A stretch of DNA of 11,772 bases from positions 1 to 11,772 of the forward strand of contig JAFGBE010000137.1 in NCBI GenBank assembly GCA_016933315.1, given 5' to 3'. This document shows, one piece after another, positions 1 to 5,902 of this stretch. Positions within the stretch are counted from its first letter, which is position 1, and each line of letters begins with the position of its first letter. The translations under genes were made by a program, and so were the position numbers. The stretch comes from Candidatus Auribacterota bacterium (GTDB lineage Bacteria > Auribacterota > UBA6266). The notes under the pieces were generated by a model. That model made no database searches. It was not told the DNA's origin and saw only the letters and a program-made list of their open reading frames with translations.

Positions 1-84
1 AGAACGGTCATACGGGGAAACCGCGCAAACGACAAATACCAAGATATATACGGATAACAAAATAGAGGGTATCAGTTTTTTCAT
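1..84 (-). CDS. N-terminus of a membrane protein, possibly DUF2238/YjdF-like (partial)
   Basis: A minus-strand reading frame opens at an ATG at 84 and is still open at the left edge, giving 28 codons. The peptide starts MKKLIPS, continues with a hydrophobic segment (about residues 5-22, rich in I, L, V), and then has the motif AVSPYDRS. A lysine-led hydrophobic start is typical of a first membrane helix or signal anchor. The PYDR motif just after the first helix recalls DUF2238 (YjdF) family inner-membrane proteins, whose function is not established; this family call is from memory and tentative. An in-frame stop (TAG, 96-94) lies shortly upstream, so 84 is the earliest possible start. No good Shine-Dalgarno sequence precedes it: an AAGGA at 116-112 is too far away. 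A consensus -10 box (TATAAT) lies about 40 nt upstream. Confidence 0.55.
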   Translation of the reverse strand, partial: MKKLIPSILLSVYILVFVVCAVSPYDRS

Positions 85-122
85 ATAACTATGCTATATA
101 TTCTATGTTTTTCCTTCAATGT

Positions 123-128
123 ATTATA
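123..128 (-). promoter_or_regulatory. Candidate -10 box for the left-edge membrane gene
   Basis: The minus strand reads a perfect TATAAT at 128-123. Initiation about 7 nt downstream would give a leader of roughly 30 nt before the ATG at 84. No convincing -35 hexamer is visible 16-18 nt upstream (17 nt upstream reads GATAAA), so the site rests on the -10 match and its position alone. Confidence 0.35.
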
Positions 129-270
129 AACGCACTATATCCGATTTTATCTCTTTCCTTCAGTTTTTTCAATGAATGCATAGACTCAATGCAGAAATAC
201 TTATTTTGACTGAAAAACACCTCGCCGGATGACATGAGAGTTTTTCCATGTTTCCGCGCCATATATTTTC

Positions 271-299
271 TTGCGTCACACTCGATTCTATTGTATAAC
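271..299 (+). promoter_or_regulatory. Probable sigma-70 promoter of the methyltransferase gene
   Basis: A -35-like TTGCGT (271-276) and a -10-like TATAAC (294-299, 5 of 6 consensus bases) are separated by exactly 17 nt. Transcription would start near 306, leaving a short leader that contains the GGGAG ribosome-binding site (316-320) before the ATG at 329. The -35 matches only its first three bases. Confidence 0.45.
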
Positions 300-328
300 A
301 TAATCCGGAGCGGCCGGGAGAAATACAG

Positions 329-1123
329 ATGGATACCAAAACATTCTTAAGAAAAGTGCATAAAAGAATCTTCGAAAGAGGTCTGGGCAAGCTGTTTTAT
401 CAGGAGCAAAAAGATTTTTTAAATGATAAAGGCCTGATGAAATACGTTGTGCGTTATATCAATCAGAAAATCACCGAAAGCGGCCATTCCGCTCCCTGGG
501 TTTACACAAAACAGGAATGCCTCGATTTCTGGCGCTCAATAGATAATAAACACTCAAGCACCGGCAACAGGCCTGAAGCGTACGCGAAAAAAGCGGCTGA
601 CATAATAGGTTTTTTGCACAATTTCTGGAGTCCTCAGGTCAAATATGATGACTCCATACTGGAATTGGGCTGTAATTGCGGCTCAAACCTCCACTGGCTA
701 CATAAAATGGGTTATAAAAATTTGTCGGGCATGGAAATCAACCCGGAAGCCGTAGAACAGGCTTATATATCGTTTCCGGGCATGAAAGGTGCCGTAAATA
801 TCTCCCTGGGCAGCATCGAAGAACTGCTTCCTAAAATGCCTTCCAAATCTGTAGACGCCATATTCACGATGGGGGTCAGTATGCACATCCACCCTTCAGA
901 TAATTTTTTATTCCGGGAGATGCGGCGAGTTGCCAGAAAGCACATATGCACCATGGAACCGGAATCGGCGAATTCTAACTATGTATTTGCCCGCAATTAC
1001 CGCAGGGTATTTCGCCGGCTCGGCTGCCACCAGCTCAAATCCTCAATGATAACAAAAGAGGCCTTTCCGAAAGTCAATTATGAAGGATGCGTCGCGCGCC
1101 TTTTTCTCAGCGCCGGCGAGTAA
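329..1123 (+). CDS. Class I SAM-dependent methyltransferase
   Basis: This 264-residue protein has a Rossmann-type methyltransferase core in its middle. Motif I is ILELGCNCGSN (about residues 110-120), where the glycine-rich loop binds S-adenosylmethionine. The acidic residue that usually holds the ribose is E136 in GMEINPE. The post-II strand is DAIFTMGVSMHIHP (176-189). About 100 residues precede the core; they are charged and may recognise the substrate. The substrate cannot be named: small-molecule, lipid and sugar methylases share this core. The start is supported by GGGAG (316-320), 8 nt before the ATG. It is the only long plus-strand gene in the window and is convergent with the glycosylase gene. 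It sits between that gene and the decayed relative of it, which suggests local rearrangement or insertion. No signal peptide or membrane helix is seen, so it is probably cytoplasmic. Confidence 0.88.
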   Translation: MDTKTFLRKVHKRIFERGLGKLFYQEQKDFLNDKGLMKYVVRYINQKITESGHSAPWVYTKQECLDFWRSIDNKHSSTGNRPEAYAKKAADIIGFLHNFWSPQVKYDDSILELGCNCGSNLHWLHKMGYKNLSGMEINPEAVEQAYISFPGMKGAVNISLGSIEELLPKMPSKSVDAIFTMGVSMHIHPSDNFLFREMRRVARKHICTMEPESANSNYVFARNYRRVFRRLGCHQLKSSMITKEAFPKVNYEGCVARLFLSAGE

Positions 1124-1150
1124 GGGAAAATAGGCTTATTCCCCTTTTAT
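1122..1150 (+). terminator. Possible weak terminator after the methyltransferase gene
   Basis: Starting within the stop codon, GGG then AATA can pair with TATT then CCC (4-nt loop GGCT, 2-nt bulge). The stem is followed by CTTTTATTCT. The stem is short and imperfect and the T-run is interrupted, so this is only a candidate. It occupies the 28-nt gap between two convergent genes. Confidence 0.3.
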
Positions 1151-1151
1151 T

Positions 1152-1580
1152 CTATATTCTTTCCCAATTCTCTATTTTACCGGAAACTTCTTTAAATAAA
1201 GGATGTGTTTCTATTGTTGCCTGGTTTTTTAATATATTATATTTAACCTTGTCTCTTTCCTTTAGCTTTTTCAATAAATGAATAACCTCGAATTGCACCT
1301 GGCCTGTAGAAACATTTATTCTGCCTGACGATCTTACCGGATCTATTTTTTGCGCATCGAATCTAAAATTTCTTTTATCCGCTTCTTCCCATACACCTTT
1401 TAAATAATTATTGATTGAATTTACGGGTGAGGATTGCCTTTTAAACCTGAGCAACTGGGGATGATATTTATAACCCCTGGTTTTATTCTGCAGGACGGAT
1501 TTCGCCAGAAGCGCTTCTCTCCATAAGGCAACAAGCCCCCTGGTATCCAGATATTTTGGGTGAATTGACCATAATCTCAT
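1152..1580 (-). CDS. Pyrimidine-dimer DNA glycosylase / endonuclease V family protein (Pyr_excise)
   Basis: This 142-residue protein begins MRLWSIHPKYLDTRGLVALW, the typical start of the bacterial relatives of phage T4 endonuclease V (DenV). Those enzymes cut the glycosyl bond at UV-induced pyrimidine dimers and nick the abasic site, starting base-excision repair. The RE pair at residues 21-22 lines up with R22-E23 of T4 DenV, where E23 is catalytic. GYKYHPQL (36-43) and the segment STGQVQFEVIHLLKK (91-105) also match the family layout. T4 DenV uses the amine of Thr2 after Met removal. Here residue 2 is Arg, which does not favour Met removal, so the Met1 amine would occupy that place (inference). 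The start is fixed by the family N-terminus, yet there is no Shine-Dalgarno sequence: a near-consensus promoter lies only 13 nt upstream, implying an almost leaderless mRNA. The actual substrate range of this bacterial subfamily is less certain than that of the phage enzyme. Confidence 0.82.
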   Translation of the reverse strand: MRLWSIHPKYLDTRGLVALWREALLAKSVLQNKTRGYKYHPQLLRFKRQSSPVNSINNYLKGVWEEADKRNFRFDAQKIDPVRSSGRINVSTGQVQFEVIHLLKKLKERDKVKYNILKNQATIETHPLFKEVSGKIENWERI

Positions 1581-1593
1581 ATATTAGCATTAA

Positions 1594-1622
1594 AGTATAC
1601 TTTGTGCGGGAGGTTGTGTCAA
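1594..1622 (-). promoter_or_regulatory. Near-consensus sigma-70 promoter for the glycosylase gene
   Basis: Read on the minus strand, a perfect -35 TTGACA (1622-1617), a 17-nt spacer and TATACT (1599-1594, 5 of 6) form an almost ideal housekeeping promoter. Only 13 nt separate the -10 box from the ATG at 1580. The transcript should begin about 5-7 nt before the start codon, leaving no room for a ribosome-binding site. Confidence 0.7.
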
Positions 1623-1688
1623 TTTTCGGGAGTCTTAGCCAGGAAGCAGCGAGAGAGGAAGTTTAAGGGGCTTTTTTCCGATTGCTCT

Positions 1689-1707
1689 GTCCCGCCAACG
1701 GCGGGAC
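1689..1707 (-). repeat. Perfect GC-rich stem-loop abutting the tRNA 3' end
   Basis: GTCCCGCC, a 3-nt loop and GGCGGGAC form a perfect 8-bp inverted repeat that begins at the base next to the encoded CCA of tRNA-Arg. On the tRNA strand it is followed by AGAGCAATCGG and then an A-run, with no T-tract, so it is not a standard rho-independent terminator. It may be a processing or stabilising hairpin, a factor-dependent terminator element, or one copy of a dispersed palindromic repeat. Only one copy is visible in this window. Confidence 0.55.
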
Positions 1708-1783
1708 TGGCACCCCCGAGACGAATCGAACGTCCGACACCCGGTTTAGGAAACCGGTGCTCTATCCCCTGAGCTACGGGGGC
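1708..1783 (-). tRNA. tRNA-Arg (anticodon CCT)
   Basis: The 76-nt minus-strand sequence folds as a full cloverleaf. The acceptor stem GCCCCCG pairs with CGGGGGT, with one G1-U72 wobble. The D-arm starts with T8 A9 and stem GCTC/GAGC. The anticodon stem is CCGGT/ACCGG with loop TTCCTAA, placing CCT at positions 34-36. The T-arm is GGACG/CGTCT with loop TTCGATT. The discriminator is G73 and the CCA end is encoded. It reads AGG codons. It lies 67 nt downstream of apt on the same strand, so it may be co-transcribed with the operon or use the weak promoter at 1803-1829. No att-like direct repeat of its 3' end is seen in this window. Confidence 0.96.
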
Positions 1784-1802
1784 GCAATAATCAGATTAGA
1801 AA

Positions 1803-1829
1803 AATATACGATATGGGTAAAAATTGCAA
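1803..1829 (-). promoter_or_regulatory. Possible promoter for tRNA-Arg
   Basis: On the minus strand TTGCAA (1829-1824) is followed after 15 nt by TATATT (1808-1803, 5 of 6), or after 17 nt by an overlapping TATTTT. The first mature tRNA base is 19-20 nt further on. The -35 match is only 4 of 6 and the better -10 has a short spacer, so read-through from the operon is an equally good explanation. Confidence 0.3.
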
Positions 1830-1850
1830 GTGAAAATACTTTAAGAGAGC

Positions 1851-2369
1851 CTAAAATTCTATTAAAGAATAGATCTTGTACTTTGTAAGTTTCTCAATCC
1901 CTTTCAGGAACGTAAGGTTAATTAAGAAGCAGATGCCGACAATTTCACCCTCCAGCTTTTCAATCAGCTCGGCTGACGCCTTCATTGTGCCCCCCGTGGC
2001 AAGCAGGTCATCAACCAGGAGGATTCTTTCCCCTTTGCTGACTGCATCGCTGTGTATTTCAACGCTGCTTGTACCGTACTCAAGAGCATAATCAGCGTTG
2101 ATTGTCGTGTGGGGAAGCTTCCCTTTTTTCCTGATAGGGATAAACCCTGCGCCCAGCCTGTTTGCAAGCGCCGAACCGAAAATAAAACCGCGGGATTCGA
2201 TAGCGGCGACCTTATCTATTTCCTCATTTTTGAATTTCCTGTACATAATGTCTATAGCCTGCCTGAAAAGCTCCCCGTCGGCCAAAAGCGGCGTTATATC
2301 TTTAAATATTATCCCATCTTTGGGAAAATCAGGTATATCCCTGATAGCTTTTTTTAAATTATCCGGCAT
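1851..2369 (-). CDS. apt: Adenine phosphoribosyltransferase
   Basis: APRT converts adenine and PRPP to AMP and pyrophosphate in cytoplasmic purine salvage. The 172-residue length is typical. Family marks in order are: IPDFPKDGIIFKDITPLLAD (12-31), AIESRGFIFG (56-65), the flexible loop RKKGKLP (80-86), and the PRPP-binding motif RILLVDDLLATGGT (115-128) with its paired Asp 120-121. The ATG at 2369 is preceded by AGGAG (2379-2375) with 5-nt spacing. That site lies in the 14-nt gap after the sigma-factor stop codon, so the two genes are probably transcribed together. It is the last protein gene of the minus-strand run. No clear terminator follows; only a weak AT-rich inverted repeat covers its last codons. 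Confidence 0.96.
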   Translation of the reverse strand: MPDNLKKAIRDIPDFPKDGIIFKDITPLLADGELFRQAIDIMYRKFKNEEIDKVAAIESRGFIFGSALANRLGAGFIPIRKKGKLPHTTINADYALEYGTSSVEIHSDAVSKGERILLVDDLLATGGTMKASAELIEKLEGEIVGICFLINLTFLKGIEKLTKYKIYSLIEF

Positions 2370-2383
2370 ATAGACTCCTAAAA

Positions 2384-3217
2384 TTATATGGCCCAGTCTT
2401 CTTTTTTCTTGTTCAACAGTTTTCTCAGTTTTTTCATGGCCGTCTGCTCTATCTGGCGCACTCTTTCTCTCGTAATCTTGTATTTTTTGCCTATTTCTTC
2501 AAGCGTGAGGTTTTCCCCGTCTTCTATACCGAAGCGCAGCCGCAATATTTCAGCCTCCCGGGGAGCAAGTTCCTCAAGAAGAATCTCAATCTCTTCCTTA
2601 AGCAGCATGGCGCCGACTTCTTTTGTGGGATCGGGCGCCTGCTTGTTTTCTATGATTTCAATAAGTTCATCCGTGCCGTCTTCGCCGCCCATGATGCTGT
2701 AAAGCGAACTGGGAGAGGTTGATGCGTTCTGGATTTCAAGCACCTTAGATACCGATATATCTAGTTCCTGCGCAATATCCTGGGCTGAAGGGGACTTGTG
2801 GTTTTTCTGGGTGAGCTCGCGTATAACCTTCCTTACCGTAGAGAGTTTTTCTATCATATACACCGGCACGCGGATGGTTTTACCCTGATTCGCAAGCGCG
2901 CGCATAATAGACTGTTTTATCCACCATGAGGCATATGTACTGAGCTTGCAGCCCTTTCTTATATCATATTTCTCGACCGCTTTGATAAGACCGAGGTTGC
3001 CTTCCTCGACCAGGTCGAGAAAAGGCAACCCTATATTTTCATAACGTTTTGCAATCGAAACGACAAGTCTCAGATTGGATCTTATCAGGCATTTTCGGGC
3101 TTCCGCATCTCCCTTTTTCAACTTCCTGGCCAGCTCTTTCTCCTCCTCGGGAGAAAGAAGAGGTATGGAACCAATATCTCTCAAATATAAGCGAATAGGG
3201 TCGCTAGTCGGGCTCAT
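2384..3217 (-). CDS. RpoD/SigA-family RNA polymerase sigma factor (short form)
   Basis: This 277-residue sigma-70 factor directs RNA polymerase to promoters. Region 1.2 is DPIRLYLRDIGSIPLLSPEE (6-25). Region 2 runs from LIRSNLRLVVSIAKRY (44-59) through the core-binding DLVEEGNLGLIKAVEKYD (68-85) to region 2.4, STYASWWIKQSIMRALANQ (93-111). Region 3 starts near RVPVYMIEKL (116-125). Region 4 includes LAPREAEILRLRFG (217-230) and the -35-binding helix-turn-helix LTLEEIGKKYKITRERVRQ (237-255). It lacks region 1.1 and the large non-conserved insert of primary sigma factors, so it could be the housekeeping factor of a reduced type or a group 2 relative. In region 2.4 the -10-contacting Gln is kept (Q102), but the position of E. 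coli T440 is Met (M105). The start has GGAG (3225-3222) 4 nt upstream and follows the ppdK stop by 19 nt. Confidence 0.93.
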   Translation of the reverse strand: MSPTSDPIRLYLRDIGSIPLLSPEEEKELARKLKKGDAEARKCLIRSNLRLVVSIAKRYENIGLPFLDLVEEGNLGLIKAVEKYDIRKGCKLSTYASWWIKQSIMRALANQGKTIRVPVYMIEKLSTVRKVIRELTQKNHKSPSAQDIAQELDISVSKVLEIQNASTSPSSLYSIMGGEDGTDELIEIIENKQAPDPTKEVGAMLLKEEIEILLEELAPREAEILRLRFGIEDGENLTLEEIGKKYKITRERVRQIEQTAMKKLRKLLNKKKEDWAI

Positions 3218-3236
3218 CGTACTCCGTAATTTTCCC

Positions 3237-5876
3237 TTATTTTTTACTGTTTCTCAATGCAGCCTGAGCTGCCGCCAACCTTGCAATCGGGACTCTATAA
3301 GGAGAACAGCTTACATAGCTCAGCCCTGTTTTGTAGCAGAATTCTATGCTTTTAGGCTCACCGCCGTGTTCGCCGCATATCCCGAGTTTAATGTTTTTGT
3401 TTATTTTTCTTCCTAATTTTACCGCGATTTCAACCAGTTTCCCAACACCATCTGTGTCAAGCACCTGGAACGGGTCATATTCATATATTCCCATTGCTAC
3501 ATAATCGGGAAGGAATTTCCCCGCGTCATCCCTGGAAAACCCGCAGCCCATCTGCGTCAGGTCATTTGTCCCAAATGAGAAGAAATCAGCATATCTGGCA
3601 ACTTCATCCGCCGTAACAGCCGCTCTCGGAACTTCTATCATAGTGCCTATCTTATACTCCACCTTTGTTTTTCTTTCCTTGAAAATATCCTTTATTTCTT
3701 TTTCGGCCGATTCCCTCGCTATTTTCAGTTCTTTATAGTTTCCTACCAGTGGAATCATTATCTCAGGCTTTACTTTTATGCCTTTCGCTTTGACATTCAG
3801 CGCGGCTTCTATTATCGCCCTGACCTGCATATCGGAAATTTCAGGATAAATAAGGCCGAGCCTGCATCCCCTGTGGCCGAGCATCGGGTTAAATTCATGC
3901 AGAGAATCGACTTTATCTTTAATCTTCTCAACCGAAACTTTCATGACCTCCGACATTTCTTTCTGCCCGGCTTCATCATGAGGAAGGAATTCATGAAGCG
4001 GCGGATCAAGAAGCCTTATCGTGCATGGATACCCCTTAAGCGCCTTGAATATGCCTTCAAAATCTTTTCTCTGTATTGGTAAAAGTTTTTCAAGCGCTTT
4101 CTTCCTTCCTTCAACGTCATCGGCAAGGATCATTTCTCTGAATGCTATAATCCTGTTGCCTTCAAAGAACATGTGCTCTGTCCTACAGAGACCGATGCCT
4201 TCGGCGCCGAATTTCACCGCAACTTCCGTATCATGCGGGGTATCGGCGTTTGTCCTCACACCTATTGTCCTGTACTTGTCCGACCATTGCATTATCTTCG
4301 CAAAATTACCGGCAAGCGACGGTTCGGCAGTAGCGATTTTGCCCAGATAGACATTCCCTGTTGAACCGTTAAGTGATATCCAATCGCCTTCTTTGACCTT
4401 AACCGCACCGGCGCTTATCTCTTTTTTCTTATAATCAATCCTTATTTCCCCGGCGCCGGCAACACAGCATTTTCCCATGCCCCTCGCGACAACCGCCGCG
4501 TGGCTGGTCATCCCTCCCCTGGATGTGAGAATCCCTCTCGCGACATTCATGCCGCCGATATCTTCGGGAGAAGTCTCTATCCTGCAGAGAATGACATTTA
4601 ACCCTTTTTTTGCCCATTCCTCGGCATCATCCGCGCTAAATACTACCTGACCGGAAGCGGCTCCCGGCGAAGCGGGAAGCCCCTTTGAAATAACTTTTGT
4701 CTCTTTTTCGGCTTTAGGGTCAAACATCGGATGCAGAAGCTGGTCAAGCTGAGCCGGGTCAATCCTCAAAACCGCTTCTTTCTCAGTTATAAGTTTTTCT
4801 TTCACCATATCGGCAGCGACCCTGACTGCGGAAGCGGCTGTCCTCTTGCCGCTTCTTGTCTGGAGCATATATAGTTTCCCTTCCTGTATAGTAAATTCGA
4901 TATCCTGCATATCTTTGTAATGATGCTCGAGTTTCTTCCTTATATCAAGAAGCTGTTTATAGGCGCCTTTGTTCACTTTCTGCAATGTCTCTATCGGGTT
5001 CGGCGTCCTTATTCCCGCAACAACATCCTCGCCCTGGGCATTCATAAGGTACTCGCCGTAAAACCTGTTCTCACCCGTGCTGGGGTCTCTGGTAAAGGCA
5101 ACACCTGTCCCGGAGGTGTTTCCCATATTTCCGAATACCATAGCCTGGACGTTTACCGCCGTGCCCAGAAGACCTTTAATATCGTTTATCTGGCGGTACT
5201 TGATGGCTCTGTCATTATTCCATGAATTAAACACCGCGTTTATGGAGTATTCAAGCTGTTCTATAGGGTTTTCAGGAAATTTCTTGCTGGTATACTTTTT
5301 GAATACGGATTCATATCTTTCAACAACTTCTTTAAGCATCGCGGCATCAAGGTCTGTATCCTGTTTAGCCCCGTACTTATCCTTTACCGATTGAAGCTCA
5401 TGCTCGAAAGCTTCATGTTCGACTTCCATAACAACATCGCCGAACATCTGGATAAACCTCCTGAAAGAATCCCATGCAAACCTTTCGTTACCGGATTTTT
5501 TTATCAGCCCTGCGACAACAACCGGGTTAATGCCGAGATTAAGGACTGTATCCATCATTCCCGGCATCGATACGGCCGCTCCCGACCTTACCGACACAAG
5601 GAGGGGATTTTTCGGATCGCCGAACGAAGCCCCCATGTCTTTCTCAAGCTTTTTAACGCCGGCAAGGACCTGTTCCTTAAGCCCTGAAGGCCATTTTTTT
5701 CCGTTCCTGTAGAACATATCACAGGCTTCGGTAGTAATAGTAAAACCCGGAGGGACGGGAAGTCCAAGATTGGTCATTTCGGCAAGGTTAGCCCCTTTAC
5801 CCCCGAGAAGGGATTTCATCTTTGCTTTTCCTTCCGCTTTTCCGCTTCCAAAACTGTACACAAATTTCTTCGACAT
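3237..5876 (-). CDS. ppdK: Pyruvate, phosphate dikinase
   Basis: PPDK interconverts pyruvate + ATP + Pi and PEP + AMP + PPi in the cytoplasm. It serves gluconeogenesis or, in many anaerobes, PPi-dependent glycolysis. The 879-residue length is standard. The N-terminal ATP-grasp part has GGKGANLAEMTNLGLPVPPG (25-44) and RSGAAVSMPGMMDTVLNLG (97-115). The swivelling phosphohistidine domain has GGMTSHAAVVARGMG (454-468) with catalytic H459. The C-terminal PEP/pyruvate barrel has GLCRTEHMFFEG (562-573), RLLDPPLHEFLP (621-632), LGHRGCRLG (666-674), FSFGTNDLTQM (766-776) and LGICGEHGG (831-839) with the acid-base Cys C834. All key residues look intact. The start has a strong GGAG (within 5891-5886) ahead of the ATG. 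It lies 26 nt after glyS and 19 nt before the sigma-factor gene. No PPDK regulatory kinase gene is adjacent. Confidence 0.98.
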   Translation of the reverse strand: MSKKFVYSFGSGKAEGKAKMKSLLGGKGANLAEMTNLGLPVPPGFTITTEACDMFYRNGKKWPSGLKEQVLAGVKKLEKDMGASFGDPKNPLLVSVRSGAAVSMPGMMDTVLNLGINPVVVAGLIKKSGNERFAWDSFRRFIQMFGDVVMEVEHEAFEHELQSVKDKYGAKQDTDLDAAMLKEVVERYESVFKKYTSKKFPENPIEQLEYSINAVFNSWNNDRAIKYRQINDIKGLLGTAVNVQAMVFGNMGNTSGTGVAFTRDPSTGENRFYGEYLMNAQGEDVVAGIRTPNPIETLQKVNKGAYKQLLDIRKKLEHHYKDMQDIEFTIQEGKLYMLQTRSGKRTAASAVRVAADMVKEKLITEKEAVLRIDPAQLDQLLHPMFDPKAEKETKVISKGLPASPGAASGQVVFSADDAEEWAKKGLNVILCRIETSPEDIGGMNVARGILTSRGGMTSHAAVVARGMGKCCVAGAGEIRIDYKKKEISAGAVKVKEGDWISLNGSTGNVYLGKIATAEPSLAGNFAKIMQWSDKYRTIGVRTNADTPHDTEVAVKFGAEGIGLCRTEHMFFEGNRIIAFREMILADDVEGRKKALEKLLPIQRKDFEGIFKALKGYPCTIRLLDPPLHEFLPHDEAGQKEMSEVMKVSVEKIKDKVDSLHEFNPMLGHRGCRLGLIYPEISDMQVRAIIEAALNVKAKGIKVKPEIMIPLVGNYKELKIARESAEKEIKDIFKERKTKVEYKIGTMIEVPRAAVTADEVARYADFFSFGTNDLTQMGCGFSRDDAGKFLPDYVAMGIYEYDPFQVLDTDGVGKLVEIAVKLGRKINKNIKLGICGEHGGEPKSIEFCYKTGLSYVSCSPYRVPIARLAAAQAALRNSKK

Positions 5877-5885
5877 TTTCTGTTT

Positions 5886-5891
5886 CTCCTT
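5886..5891 (-). promoter_or_regulatory. Strong ribosome-binding site of ppdK
   Basis: AAGGAG on the minus strand ends 9 nt before the ppdK ATG at 5876, inside the 26-nt glyS-ppdK gap. It is one of the clearest Shine-Dalgarno sequences in the operon, whereas glyS, recO and ybeY have weak or none, which suggests PPDK is made at a higher level (inference). Confidence 0.7.
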
Positions 5892-5902
5892 CCAATTAAC
5901 TT

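Larger units (their letters stand above)
116..301 (-). pseudogene. Decayed C-terminal fragment of a pyrimidine-dimer glycosylase (endonuclease V family)
   Basis: A 61-codon frame on the minus strand matches the C-terminal half of the intact glycosylase encoded at 1152-1580. Both contain the identical nine residues LKKLKERDK, preceded by a matching SSG and, further upstream, DA(R/Q)K, with about four extra residues in the fragment between those two. At DNA level, I count about 30 identical bases of 36 between 150-185 and 1252-1287. The N-terminal half is missing: it should contain the family start MRLWS-HPKYLD and the catalytic Glu, but upstream of 301 the frame runs into the methyltransferase leader and coding region. 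The best methyltransferase promoter (271-299) also lies within it. I read it as the remnant of a duplicated or formerly intact second copy, not a working gene. It could instead be a small diverged protein, but it lacks the residues needed for catalysis in this family. Confidence 0.6.

Noticed and set aside
1087..1281. Plus-strand open frame of 64 codons at the end of the methyltransferase gene
   Set aside because: It overlaps the methyltransferase C-terminus and the convergent glycosylase gene in other frames; its hydrophobic tail comes from T-rich antisense sequence.
1631..1677. AGGAAGCAGC (1641-1650), resembling the conserved element of bacterial SRP RNA, followed by a T-run at 1672-1677
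   Set aside because: The partner strand (GTCAGG-type sequence) and the GGAA-type tetraloop stem expected before it are absent, and no long enclosing helix is visible, so the decamer alone does not support an SRP RNA gene. A covariance-model scan would settle it.
1689..1707. Stem-loop after tRNA-Arg as a rho-independent terminator
   Set aside because: On the tRNA strand the stem is followed by AGAGCAATCGG and an A-run, not by a T-tract.
1708..1783. tRNA-Arg as an attachment site for an integrated element
   Set aside because: No integrase gene and no direct repeat of the tRNA 3' end are seen in the window.
1861..1880. AT-rich inverted repeat at the end of apt as a terminator
   Set aside because: The stem is about 6 A-T-rich pairs, lies within the last apt codons, and is followed by mixed sequence, so it is too weak to call.
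1682..1888. Plus-strand open frame of 68 codons across the tRNA
   Set aside because: It is antisense to a complete tRNA-Arg and to the end of apt, with no supporting start signal.
3873..4350. Long plus-strand open frames inside ppdK and other operon genes
   Set aside because: They lie opposite genes with complete family motifs, have no recognisable domains, and are expected by chance antisense to coding DNA.
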